In this document: piece after piece, positions 16,538-23,938 of the stretch
Position numbering within the stretch: position 1 is the stretch's first letter
Layout: each line of letters opens with the position of its first letter
Origin: Streptomyces sp. LHD-70
Lineage (GTDB): Bacteria; Actinomycetota; Actinomycetes; Streptomycetales; Streptomycetaceae
Direction of reading: 5' to 3'
Assembly: GCF_031157275.1 (NCBI RefSeq)
Contig: NZ_JAVIFW010000027.1
Coordinates: 1 to 64,000 of the forward strand
Length of the DNA: 64,000 nt
Program-made: the position numbers and the translations under genes
The notes under the pieces: generated by a model
Told to the model about the DNA's origin: nothing
The model's input: only the letters and a program-made list of their open reading frames with translations
The model's database searches: none

Positions 16538-17104
16538 ATGACGAAGGCGGAGGAGCGGCTCGCGGTCGCGGTGATCGTGGGATCCACCCGCGAGGGACGC
16601 GTCGGCGGCAGCGTCGCGGAGTGGTTCCTCGAGCGCGCCACGCAGCGCGAGGACCTGAAGCTGGACGTCGTGGACCTCGTCGACTACACGGACCTGCCCG
16701 TGCGTTACCCCTCCGCCCCCACCGACGCGATGCGCCGCTTCGCCCGCCACGTCGACCGGGCCGACGGCTTCGTGGTCGTCACGCCCGAGTACAACCGCAG
16801 CTTCCCTGCCGTCCTCAAGCAGGCGCTCGACTTCGCGTACGACGAATGGCACGGCAAGCCCGTCGGCTTCGTCAGCTACGGCTACGACAGCCTGGGACTG
16901 TACGCAGTCGAGCAACTGCGGTGCGTGTTCACCGAGCTGCATGCGATGAGTCTGCGCGACGGCGTCGGTCTCAACCTCGTCGACGAACTGCCGCGGGGCC
17001 CGGAGAACCGGCCGAGCCGGGCGGTGACCTCGATGCTCGACCAGCTCGTCTGGTGGGGTCACGCACTGCGCACGGCCCGCGCGGCCCACCCGTACCCCTC
17101 CTGA
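16538..17104 (+). CDS. NAD(P)H-dependent FMN reductase family protein
   Basis: A 188-residue flavodoxin-fold reductase. Signatures are the phosphate loop VAVIVGSTREGRVGGSVAEW, the flavin-binding VVVTPEYNRSFPAVLKQALDF and KPVGFVSYGYDSLG. It should reduce FMN or a quinone/azo-type acceptor with NAD(P)H in the cytoplasm. The ATG follows an in-frame GTG, and GGTGGGCAGGGGG upstream may act as ribosome binding site. It lies 91 bases upstream of an ABC exporter pair and on the same strand, so a shared transcript is possible. Confidence 0.88.
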   Translation: MTKAEERLAVAVIVGSTREGRVGGSVAEWFLERATQREDLKLDVVDLVDYTDLPVRYPSAPTDAMRRFARHVDRADGFVVVTPEYNRSFPAVLKQALDFAYDEWHGKPVGFVSYGYDSLGLYAVEQLRCVFTELHAMSLRDGVGLNLVDELPRGPENRPSRAVTSMLDQLVWWGHALRTARAAHPYPS

Positions 17105-17195
17105 CGCCGTACGGAGCACCCCGAAGACCGAGAAGCCGCCAGACCGAGAAGCCGCCCGGCTTCCACGACAAGGAACAAGAAAGGACCGGAGACCC

Positions 17196-18236
17196 ATGAG
17201 CAACCAGACTGGCCGTTCGACCGGCCTGGCCATCGAGACCGCGGGTCTGGTGAAGACCTTCGGGGCCAACCGCGCAGTCGACGGCATCGACCTGAGCGTC
17301 CCGGCCGGCACCGTCTACGGCGTGCTCGGGCCGAACGGCGCGGGCAAGACCACCGCCGTGAAGATGCTCGCCACGCTGCTGCGACCGGACGGCGGCGAAG
17401 CGCACGTCTTCGGGCACGACGTGGTGCGCGAGGCGGACGCGGTCCGCAGCCGGGTCAGCCTGACCGGTCAGTACGCCTCGGTCGACGAGGACCTGACCGG
17501 CACCGAGAACCTGGTGCTGCTCGGCCGGCTCACCGGCCACTCCAAGCGGGCCTCCGCACAGCGCGCCGAGCAGCTCCTGGAGGCCTTCGGCCTCACCGAG
17601 GCCGCGCCCCGGCAGGTGAAGAACTACTCCGGCGGCATGCGGCGCCGTATCGACATCGCCGCCTCCATCCTCAACACCCCGGACCTGCTCTTCCTCGACG
17701 AGCCCACGACCGGTCTCGACCCGCGCAGCCGCAACCAGGTCTGGGACATCGTGCGCGCGGTCGTCGCCCAGGGCACCACGGTCCTGCTGACCACCCAATA
17801 TCTCGACGAGGCCGACCAGTTGGCGGCCCGGATCGCGGTGATCGACCAGGGCAAGGTGATCGCCGAGGGCACCAAGGGCGAGCTGAAGTCGTCCGTCGGC
17901 GCGGGCGCCGTGCACCTACGGCTGCGCGACGCCGAGCAGCGCCCGGAGGCCGAGCAGCTCCTGAAGAAGGCCCTCGACGCCCAAGTGCTGCTGGAGGCCG
18001 ACCCGTTGGCGCTCACCGCGCGCATCAGCAACGGCGACGGGAACGGCACCGCGGCCGCCGAGAAGGCCTCCCGCGCGCTGGCGGAGCTGGCCCGTGCCGG
18101 GATCACCGTCGACAACTTCTCGCTCGGCCAACCCAGCCTGGACGAAGTGTTCCTGGCCCTCACCGACCGCCCGGCCACCCCCGGCGGCACCCCCACCGAC
18201 CCGCGCGACGACGCACAGGAAGAGGCACTGGCATGA
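17196..18236 (+). CDS. ABC transporter ATP-binding protein (DrrA/daunorubicin-resistance type)
   Basis: A 346-residue ATPase with all ABC motifs: Walker A GVLGPNGAGKTTAVK (about residue 48), Q-loop SLTGQYASVDEDL, signature NYSGGMRRRIDIAASI, Walker B LLFLDEPTTGLDPRSR and switch His as Gln/Tyr in LTTQYLDEAD. The C-terminal ~110 residues form the DrrA-type extension ending FSLGQPSLDEVFLALTDRPA. Together with the next gene it makes a two-gene exporter for hydrophobic compounds. The stop overlaps the permease start by four bases (ATGA). AAGGACCGGAG precedes the ATG. Confidence 0.95.
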   Translation: MSNQTGRSTGLAIETAGLVKTFGANRAVDGIDLSVPAGTVYGVLGPNGAGKTTAVKMLATLLRPDGGEAHVFGHDVVREADAVRSRVSLTGQYASVDEDLTGTENLVLLGRLTGHSKRASAQRAEQLLEAFGLTEAAPRQVKNYSGGMRRRIDIAASILNTPDLLFLDEPTTGLDPRSRNQVWDIVRAVVAQGTTVLLTTQYLDEADQLAARIAVIDQGKVIAEGTKGELKSSVGAGAVHLRLRDAEQRPEAEQLLKKALDAQVLLEADPLALTARISNGDGNGTAAAEKASRALAELARAGITVDNFSLGQPSLDEVFLALTDRPATPGGTPTDPRDDAQEEALA

Positions 18237-19102
18237 GCACCGCGACCCAGACGAACGCCCCCGGCGCAGGCGGAGCCCCGGAGGAACTCGCCGCGGTCTC
18301 CACCGAGTCGCTGGCCGAACTCCTCATCGCCAAGGACCGCCCACCGCGCCCCAGCGCGCTCTCCGCGTCGGTCACCTTCGGGTGGCGGGCCATGCTGAAG
18401 ATCAAGCACGTCCCCGAGCAGCTCTTCGACGTCACCGCCTTCCCGATCATGATGGTGCTGATGTACACGTACCTCTTCGGCGGGGCGCTCGCGGGCTCGC
18501 CGCAGGAGTATCTGCAGCGGCTGCTGCCCGGCATCCTCGTGATGTCGATCGTGATGATCACGATGTACACGGGCGTCTCGGTCAACACCGATATCGACAA
18601 GGGCGTCTTCGACCGCTTCAGAACCCTGCCGATCTGGCGCCCCTCGGTGATGGTGGGCTATCTCCTCGGCGACATGCTGCGGTACGTCCTCGGTTCCCTC
18701 GTCATCCTCACCGTCGGCCTGATCCTCGGATTCCGCCCGGAGGGCGGAGTGGCCGGAGTGATGGCAGGCATCGCGCTGCTCGTCGTGTTCTCGTTCGCGT
18801 TCTCGTGGGTGTGGACGATGTTCGGCCTGATGCTGCGCACCGAGAAGTCCGTGATGGGCGTCTCGATGATGGTGATCTTCCCGCTGACCTTCCTCAGCGA
18901 CATCTTCGTGGAGACCTCGACGATGCCGGGCTGGCTGCAGGCCTTCGTCAACAACAACCCGGTCACGCACGTCTCTTCGTCCGTCCGCTCCTTCATGCAG
19001 GGCGAGTGGCCCGGCGCGGAGCTGATCTGGACGCTGGGCTGGGCGGCCTTCCTGGTCGCGGTATTCGGCCCGATCACGATGCGCCTCTACAACCGCAAGT
19101 AA
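18233..19102 (+). CDS. ABC-2 type permease (DrrB type)
   Basis: A 289-residue membrane subunit with six helices after a ~55-residue cytoplasmic N-terminus. It matches the DrrB/ABC-2 family: FPIMMVLMYTYLFGGAL, the long amphipathic QEYLQRLLPGILVMSIVM, FRTLPIWRPSVMVGYLLGD and PLTFLSDIFVETSTMPGWLQ. It pairs with the ATPase directly upstream (coding overlap) to export drug-like molecules or lipids. No biosynthetic cluster or TetR regulator adjoins, so the substrate is unknown. Confidence 0.94.
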   Translation: MSTATQTNAPGAGGAPEELAAVSTESLAELLIAKDRPPRPSALSASVTFGWRAMLKIKHVPEQLFDVTAFPIMMVLMYTYLFGGALAGSPQEYLQRLLPGILVMSIVMITMYTGVSVNTDIDKGVFDRFRTLPIWRPSVMVGYLLGDMLRYVLGSLVILTVGLILGFRPEGGVAGVMAGIALLVVFSFAFSWVWTMFGLMLRTEKSVMGVSMMVIFPLTFLSDIFVETSTMPGWLQAFVNNNPVTHVSSSVRSFMQGEWPGAELIWTLGWAAFLVAVFGPITMRLYNRK

Positions 19103-19371
19103 ACAGCCACCTGAATACGGGGGTTGGGGGCCGGGCGCCGACGGGGACACCCGGCCCCCGCCGGACGACACGAGGCCCGTCGGGCACGCGGCACAGCATC
19201 GACACGGCGCCGCTCCTGCCGCTGCCACCACTGCCGCACCTGCCACTGCCACTGCCACTGCTGCCGCCGCTACCACTGCTGCTGCTCCATAGGTGTCGAT
19301 CTCCCCGGCCCGGCCACTCGGCCGCAGCAACACCGGTCGCGGGTGGGCGGGCGGCGCTCTTGCCTGGACGG
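19103..19371. other. Intergenic stretch with CTGCCACTGCC-type repeats
   Basis: No gene is supported here. Bases about 19217-19290 are an imperfect run of CTGCCACTG/CTGCTG triplet-like repeats; the remainder is plain GC-rich sequence. Confidence 0.55.
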
Positions 19372-20259
19372 GTGCGGAGTTCCCGGGAGGTACGCGAGCG
19401 GAGCGGGGCGGGCAGGGCGCGGGCGGTCCTGGCCGTGGTCCTGCTGGTGCTCGCCTGCCTCCTTGCGCCGCTGGGGGCGGCGTCGACGTGGGCGAAGTAC
19501 GAGATCGGGGACGCCGACAACTACGTCGCCACGATGGCGCCGCTGGCCAACGACCCGGACGTGCAGCAGGCCGTGGCGGACGCGATCAGCGCGGAGATCA
19601 TGCAGCACATCGACGTGGGCCCGCTGCAGAGCGCCGTAGAACCGTTCCTCCAGGACGCGGTGCTGTCCTTCACGGAGACCAGCACCTTCAGGACCGCCTG
19701 GAACGCCGCGAACCGGGCCGCGCACGACGCGGTGCAGGACGCCCTGAACGAAGGCGGCGACCGTGCCGTCACCCTCGACCTCGCGCCGATCATCGAGCAG
19801 GTGAGGGAGCAACTCGTCGAGGACGGTGTGCCGTTCGCGCGCAGCATCCCGGTCGAGCACACCGAGATCACGGTCCTGGAGAACCTCGGCACCCTGGGGA
19901 AGGGGTTCCACATGCTGCAGGTCGCGGGGATCTGGCTGCCGATCGCGGCGGTGCTGTGTGCGGCGGTGGGCATCGGCCTCGCGGTACGTCGCCGCCGGGC
20001 CGTCATCGCCACGGCGCTCGGCCTCGCCCTGAGCGCGGCGCTGCTCGAAGTCGCCGTGGCCGTGGGCCGAAGCCGCACCCTGGGCGACCTGCCGCCCGAG
20101 CTGTCCCGCCCGGCCGTCGCCGCCGTCTACGACGCCCTGACGGAGTCCCTGCGCACCGCGTCCTGGATCATCCTCGCCCTCGCCCTGCTGGTGGCCCTGG
20201 CGGCCTGGGTGTCGAGCCGCTTCGGCTGGGGCCGCGGCCAACGGACCGGCCGGGGCTGA
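19372..20259 (+). CDS. Membrane protein with large extracytoplasmic loop, unknown function
   Basis: A 295-residue protein with one N-terminal helix (residues about 15-36, AVLAVVLLVLACLLAPLGAAS). An external domain of about 150 residues follows, starting TWAKYEIGDADNYVATMAPL, and three C-terminal helices close the protein. The loop has DPDVQQAVADAISAEIMQHI and repeated helical segments, as in many streptomycete integral membrane proteins of unknown role. The GTG at 19372 is chosen because the frame upstream is low-complexity repeat. It is on the same strand as the ABC exporter but 269 bases away. Confidence 0.8.
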   Translation: MRSSREVRERSGAGRARAVLAVVLLVLACLLAPLGAASTWAKYEIGDADNYVATMAPLANDPDVQQAVADAISAEIMQHIDVGPLQSAVEPFLQDAVLSFTETSTFRTAWNAANRAAHDAVQDALNEGGDRAVTLDLAPIIEQVREQLVEDGVPFARSIPVEHTEITVLENLGTLGKGFHMLQVAGIWLPIAAVLCAAVGIGLAVRRRRAVIATALGLALSAALLEVAVAVGRSRTLGDLPPELSRPAVAAVYDALTESLRTASWIILALALLVALAAWVSSRFGWGRGQRTGRG

Positions 20260-20416
20260 GCTCGCCCGGCGCCAGCCCCCGGGCGAGCCACACCCGCACC
20301 CCGCACCCCGCAGCCCCATCGCCCCCCAACCCCCACCCGGCACCCGCACCTCCACCTGCGCCCCGCACCCGGCACCCGGCACCCAGCACCAGCACCAGCA
20401 CCAGCACCAGCGACCC
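20260..20416. repeat. C-rich CACCCGGCACC / CACCAG tandem repeats between convergent genes
   Basis: The gap between the convergent membrane protein and hydrolase genes consists of cytosine-rich short repeats. They shift from CGCACCC and CACCCGG units to at least four CACCAG units at about 20386-20411. No gene or clear terminator hairpin is seen. Confidence 0.65.
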
Positions 20417-21208
20417 TCAGACCCCCGCCAGGAACCCCCGAAGTGCCGCGTTGAACTCCTCCGGACGCTCCAGGTTCGGCAGGTGGGCCGCGCGCTCGAT
20501 CACGTGGAGGGTCGAGTCCGGGAGGGTGCTGTGCAGGGACTCGGCCTCGGCGACCGGGGTGTACGTGTCCTCCGCGCCGACGACGAGGAGGGTCGGGGTC
20601 GTGACGCGGCTGAGGAGGGTGCGGTAGTCGGGGCGTTCGGCGCGGCCGCGGAGGGCTGCCGCCGCGCCCTCCGGGTCGGTGGCGCACATCATCCGGTGGA
20701 CGTGGTCCTGGACCTCGGGGGCGGAGTGCGGGGCGACCATCCGGTGCAGCACCTCGTCCGCGTACCCCTTCATGCCCTCACGGAGCAGCCGCTCGGCGAG
20801 GGCGCGGCGCCAGGTCCTGCCCTCGTCCGTCTCGGCCTGCGGAGAGGTGTCGGCGAGGACGAGGCCGGTGATGCGGTCGCCGAAGAGCCGTACGCACTCC
20901 ATGGCGATCTGGCCGCCCATCGACAGCCCGCCGAGGACGAACCGCTGGACGCCGAGCCGGTCGAGGAGGGCAGCGATGTCTTGGGCGAAGACGTCGAGCG
21001 GGGTGGTGCCGGGGACGACGGTGGAGGCGCCGTAGCCGCGCAGATCGGGTGCGATGACGCGGAAGTCCATTGCGAGGGCGGCGAGTTGGGGCGCCCACTG
21101 GGTGCGGTCGAAGGGGTGTCCGTGGATCAGGACGACGGGGGGCGCGCCGGCCGGGCCGACCGCGTCGTAGGCGATCCGGACGCCGTCGGAGATGAGTGCG
21201 TCTGCCAT
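20417..21208 (-). CDS. Alpha/beta hydrolase
   Basis: A 263-residue alpha/beta-fold hydrolase. The nucleophile elbow is GGLSMGGQIAM (Ser about residue 100), the oxyanion-site motif is VLIHGHPFDRTQW, the acid is likely Asp in LLVVGAEDTYTP, and the catalytic His is in IERAAHLPNLERPEEF. The order matches the 3-oxoadipate enol-lactonase/haloperoxidase-like subgroup, but the substrate cannot be fixed. It is divergent from the MocR gene with only 35 bases between the starts, so the two promoters must overlap and the regulator may control it. Confidence 0.88.
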   Translation of the reverse strand: MADALISDGVRIAYDAVGPAGAPPVVLIHGHPFDRTQWAPQLAALAMDFRVIAPDLRGYGASTVVPGTTPLDVFAQDIAALLDRLGVQRFVLGGLSMGGQIAMECVRLFGDRITGLVLADTSPQAETDEGRTWRRALAERLLREGMKGYADEVLHRMVAPHSAPEVQDHVHRMMCATDPEGAAAALRGRAERPDYRTLLSRVTTPTLLVVGAEDTYTPVAEAESLHSTLPDSTLHVIERAAHLPNLERPEEFNAALRGFLAGV

Positions 21209-21234
21209 GGTCGGGAGCGTAGGAGGGGGTTACG

Positions 21235-21269
21235 GTCGGAGCAATGGATGGGTTTGTAGTCGGAGCAAT
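21235..21269 (+). promoter_or_regulatory. 11-bp direct repeats at the MocR start
   Basis: GTCGGAGCAAT occurs at 21235-21245 and again at 21259-21269, 24 bases apart. MocR-type regulators often bind two direct repeats near their own promoter. The first copy overlaps the ATG at 21244, so the true start may be ATG 21292 if these are operators. Confidence 0.5.
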
Positions 21270-22662
21270 CCCGTACGGCACCGGGGGCGTCATGGGCGGC
21301 GAGGAGTTCCGGGACTTTCGGCGGATCGCGGATGCCGTGGCCGCCGATATCGCGCGCGGGCGGCTGCGGCCCGGCGACCGGCTGCCGCCACAGCGGCAGT
21401 TCGCCCGGCGCCGCAGGATCGCGCCGTCCACGGCCAGCCGGGTCTACGGCGAGCTGGTGCGGCGAGGGCTCGTCGTCGGCGAGGTGGGGCGCGGGACGTA
21501 CGTACGGGCCGTGCCGGAGCCGAGCGGTCGCGCGTTGACCGAGCCGCCCGCACTGCCCGCCGAGGTCAACCTGGAGCTCAACTACCCCTCCGCGCCGGGG
21601 CAGTCGGAGGTGTTGAGCGCGAGCCTCGGGCCGCTGCTGCGCCCGGATGTGTTCGCCGAGGCCACGCAGACGGCCTCCGCTGCCGGGACGCCGGGGGCGC
21701 GGGCGGTGGCAAGTGCGCTGCTCGCGTACGGGAGTTGGCGCCCGGGTCCCGAGCGGCTGCTGTTCACCGGTACCGCGCGGCAGGCCATCGCCGGGGCGCT
21801 CGCCGCGCTGGTGCCGCCGGGCGGGCGGGTCGGCGTGGAGGCGCTGACGTACCCGGTGGTGCGGGAGATCGCGGCGCGGCTGCGGCTCACGCTGGTGCCG
21901 CTGGCCACCGACGCACACGGGCTGCGCCCCGAGGCGGTGGCGGCGGCGCATCGCGGGGCGCCGCTGAGCGCGCTGTACGTGCAGCCGACGCTGCACAATC
22001 CGACCTGCGTGACGATGCCGGACGCGCGGCGCCGTGAACTGGCCGAGACTGTAAGGGACTTGGGGCTGCAGGCACCGCTCCCGGTCGTCGAGGACCGGAT
22101 CTGGTCGTTCCTGTACCCGGAGGCGCCGGAACCGCTCGCGGCGTACGCCCCGGAGCTCACGTACGTCGTGGACGGCCTGTCGAAGCGGATCGCGCCCGGT
22201 CTTTCGGTGGGCCTCCTGGTCACGCCGGGGCCGGACGACGAGCGGGCCGCGGCGGCGTTGCGCTCCGGCGGGTGGACGGCGGGCCGCTTCGCTCTGGAGG
22301 CCGCCACGCGCTGGCTGACCGACGGCACGGCGGACCGCCTCGCAACCGCGAAGCGCGCCGACGCGGCGGACCGGCACGCTCGCGTCACGGCCTGCCTGAC
22401 CGGTCATGACGTCCAGACCGACCCGCATGCGTACTACGCCTGGTGGCGGCTGCCCGCGCCCTGGCGGGGCGAGACCTTCACCGCCGCAGCCGCCGCCCAC
22501 GGCATCGCGGTCACCCCGGGTGCGGCCTTCGCGGCCGGCGCGACGACGGCGCCGGACACCGTACGCATCGGCCTCGCGTCGCCGCCGTACGACGTACTGG
22601 AGGCGGCGCTGCGGACGCTGGCGGCGATCGCGGAGGCGGGACCGGCGCGGTGTTTCACGTGA
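21244..22662 (+). CDS. MocR/PdxR-type regulator: GntR HTH fused to PLP aminotransferase fold
   Basis: A 472-residue fusion. Residues about 20-85 form a GntR winged HTH (GRLRPGDRLPPQRQFARRR, VYGELVRRGLVVGEVGRGTY). The rest is a fold-type I aminotransferase domain with the PLP lysine in VVDGLSKRIAPGLSVG and the upstream Asp in VVEDRIWSF. Such proteins regulate transcription and rarely act as enzymes. ATG 21244 gives the longest frame; ATG 21292 (MGGEEFRDF) is a good alternative. The last codons (C-F-T-stop) are read through a perfect parS palindrome. The divergent hydrolase is the likely target. Confidence 0.88.
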   Translation: MDGFVVGAIPYGTGGVMGGEEFRDFRRIADAVAADIARGRLRPGDRLPPQRQFARRRRIAPSTASRVYGELVRRGLVVGEVGRGTYVRAVPEPSGRALTEPPALPAEVNLELNYPSAPGQSEVLSASLGPLLRPDVFAEATQTASAAGTPGARAVASALLAYGSWRPGPERLLFTGTARQAIAGALAALVPPGGRVGVEALTYPVVREIAARLRLTLVPLATDAHGLRPEAVAAAHRGAPLSALYVQPTLHNPTCVTMPDARRRELAETVRDLGLQAPLPVVEDRIWSFLYPEAPEPLAAYAPELTYVVDGLSKRIAPGLSVGLLVTPGPDDERAAAALRSGGWTAGRFALEAATRWLTDGTADRLATAKRADAADRHARVTACLTGHDVQTDPHAYYAWWRLPAPWRGETFTAAAAAHGIAVTPGAAFAAGATTAPDTVRIGLASPPYDVLEAALRTLAAIAEAGPARCFT

Positions 22663-22665
22663 AAC
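22652..22665. other. parS centromere-like site (ParB binding)
   Basis: GTTTCACGTGAAAC, a perfect 14-bp palindrome identical to the parS consensus known from Streptomyces and other bacteria. It overlaps the stop codon of the MocR gene: codons TGT TTC ACG TGA lie inside it. Such sites cluster around the replication origin and load ParB for chromosome segregation. Confidence 0.92.
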
Positions 22666-22791
22666 GGGCCCCCTGGGAGTGGGAGACGGTGCAACCCCCC
22701 ACCCTCGCCTCTCGTCTCAAGGGGGGAGAAGCCCCGAGGTCGGATTCCGGCACGACACACTGAGACATCACCGGCGAAAGGCCACCACGAC

Positions 22792-23874
22792 GTGGAGACG
22801 GACACCCGGAGCGACGAGATCCGGAGCGACGAGATCCGGGCCGGCGGCGCCCCGGGCGCCCGCGCGGACCGGCGGCGCGGGCGCGGGCCCTGGCGCGCGC
22901 TCGCCCGCTGGACGGCCGCCTTCACCCTCACCGGCGTGAGCGTGGTCCTGCTCTGCCGGGTCCTCGATGTCGACGGCGTGACCCCCGTGCCGCAGCTGCT
23001 CGCGTTCCTGCCCTGGCTGCTCGTGCCCGCCGCCGTAGCGGCGGCGCTCGCCGCGCTCGCGCGCTGGCGCACAGGGCTCGTCTGGGGTGCGGTCGTCCTG
23101 GCCGTGACCGGCTGGTTCTGCCGGCCGTACGGCGAAACGGCCGAGCCGGAGGGGCGGGCGGTGGCGCAGCTGCGCGTACTGACGTCGAACATCGAGTTCG
23201 GCGGCGCCACCGAGGAGTTGCTGTCGGCGGTGCGGCGAGAGAGGCCCGATCTGGTCTTCGTCCAGGAGTGTGACCCGGGCTGTGCGGCGGCGCTGAAGGA
23301 GCGGCTCGGCAAGCGGTTCCCGTACCGCACGCTCGTGGAGGCGACGGGCGCGGAGGGGTCGGCGATCCTCAGCCGGTATCCGCTGAAGCCGGGGCCCGGT
23401 GTGGACGGCACGCTCGGCATGCCGGGAGCGGTGGCGGAGGTCGAGGGGCACTCCGTACGGCTGCAGCTCGCGCATCCGATGCCGCCCGTGCCCGGCGGAG
23501 TCGGGCTGTGGCGGGCCGAGCTGGCGGAGCTCGAACGCTGGGCGCGCGTCGGGTCCGGGCAGCCGACCGTGCTCGCCGGGGACTTCAACGCGAGCCAGGA
23601 CCACGCGGCGTTCCGCCGCATCCTCGACACCGGGCTGCGCGACAGCACCCGCCTCGCGGGCGGGGCGCGCACACCGACCTGGCCGGCGTCGACGGCGTCC
23701 GGCGCACCGGCGCTCGGCACGCAGATCGACCACGTCCTGGTGAGCCGGGACTTCACGGCGCGCGACGCACGCTTCCTCGATCTGCCGCACACGGACCACC
23801 GCTCACTGGTCGTCGACCTCACCCTGCACACGCGAGAAACCCTGCACGCGCGCCAAGCCCCGGAACGCGGATGA
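22792..23874 (+). CDS. Endonuclease/exonuclease/phosphatase (EEP) family protein, membrane-anchored
   Basis: A 360-residue protein. A basic N-terminus is followed by three hydrophobic segments (about residues 42-60, 66-88 and 95-108), then an EEP catalytic domain from about residue 125. Active-site motifs are LRVLTSNIEFGG (Asn), VFVQECD (Glu), VLAGDFNAS (Asp/Asn) and the final IDHVLVS plus HTDHRSLVVD (His). The catalytic part probably faces outside and cleaves phosphodiesters or phosphoesters. The start is GTG with GAAAGGCC upstream. A small in-frame duplication gives SDEIRSDEIRA at the N-terminus. The 3' end is duplicated in tandem. Confidence 0.87.
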   Translation: METDTRSDEIRSDEIRAGGAPGARADRRRGRGPWRALARWTAAFTLTGVSVVLLCRVLDVDGVTPVPQLLAFLPWLLVPAAVAAALAALARWRTGLVWGAVVLAVTGWFCRPYGETAEPEGRAVAQLRVLTSNIEFGGATEELLSAVRRERPDLVFVQECDPGCAAALKERLGKRFPYRTLVEATGAEGSAILSRYPLKPGPGVDGTLGMPGAVAEVEGHSVRLQLAHPMPPVPGGVGLWRAELAELERWARVGSGQPTVLAGDFNASQDHAAFRRILDTGLRDSTRLAGGARTPTWPASTASGAPALGTQIDHVLVSRDFTARDARFLDLPHTDHRSLVVDLTLHTRETLHARQAPERG

Positions 23875-23924
23875 CCCCGAACGCGGATGACCCCGACTGG
23901 GACGACCCCGACTGGGACGACCCG
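23858..23924 (+). repeat. Tandem duplication of the EEP gene 3' end including stop codon
   Basis: The segment ending at the stop, CCCCGGAACGCGGATGA (23858-23874), is repeated with one base missing (23875-23890). Two copies of CCCCGACTGGGACGA (23891-23905, 23906-23920) and a partial unit follow. The gap to the FUSC gene is built from these units. Confidence 0.9.
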
Positions 23925-23938
23925 CAGATAATGGGCGC

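Noticed and set aside
17624..19333. 569-residue open frame antisense to the ABC exporter genes
   Set aside because: It is a GC-bias shadow: low-complexity Arg/His/Asp-rich translation, no ribosome binding site, and both plus-strand genes show full family motifs.
18094..19371. Long upstream extension of the membrane protein starting at 19372
   Set aside because: The extension covers the ABC permease in another frame and has no membrane or domain character until 19372.
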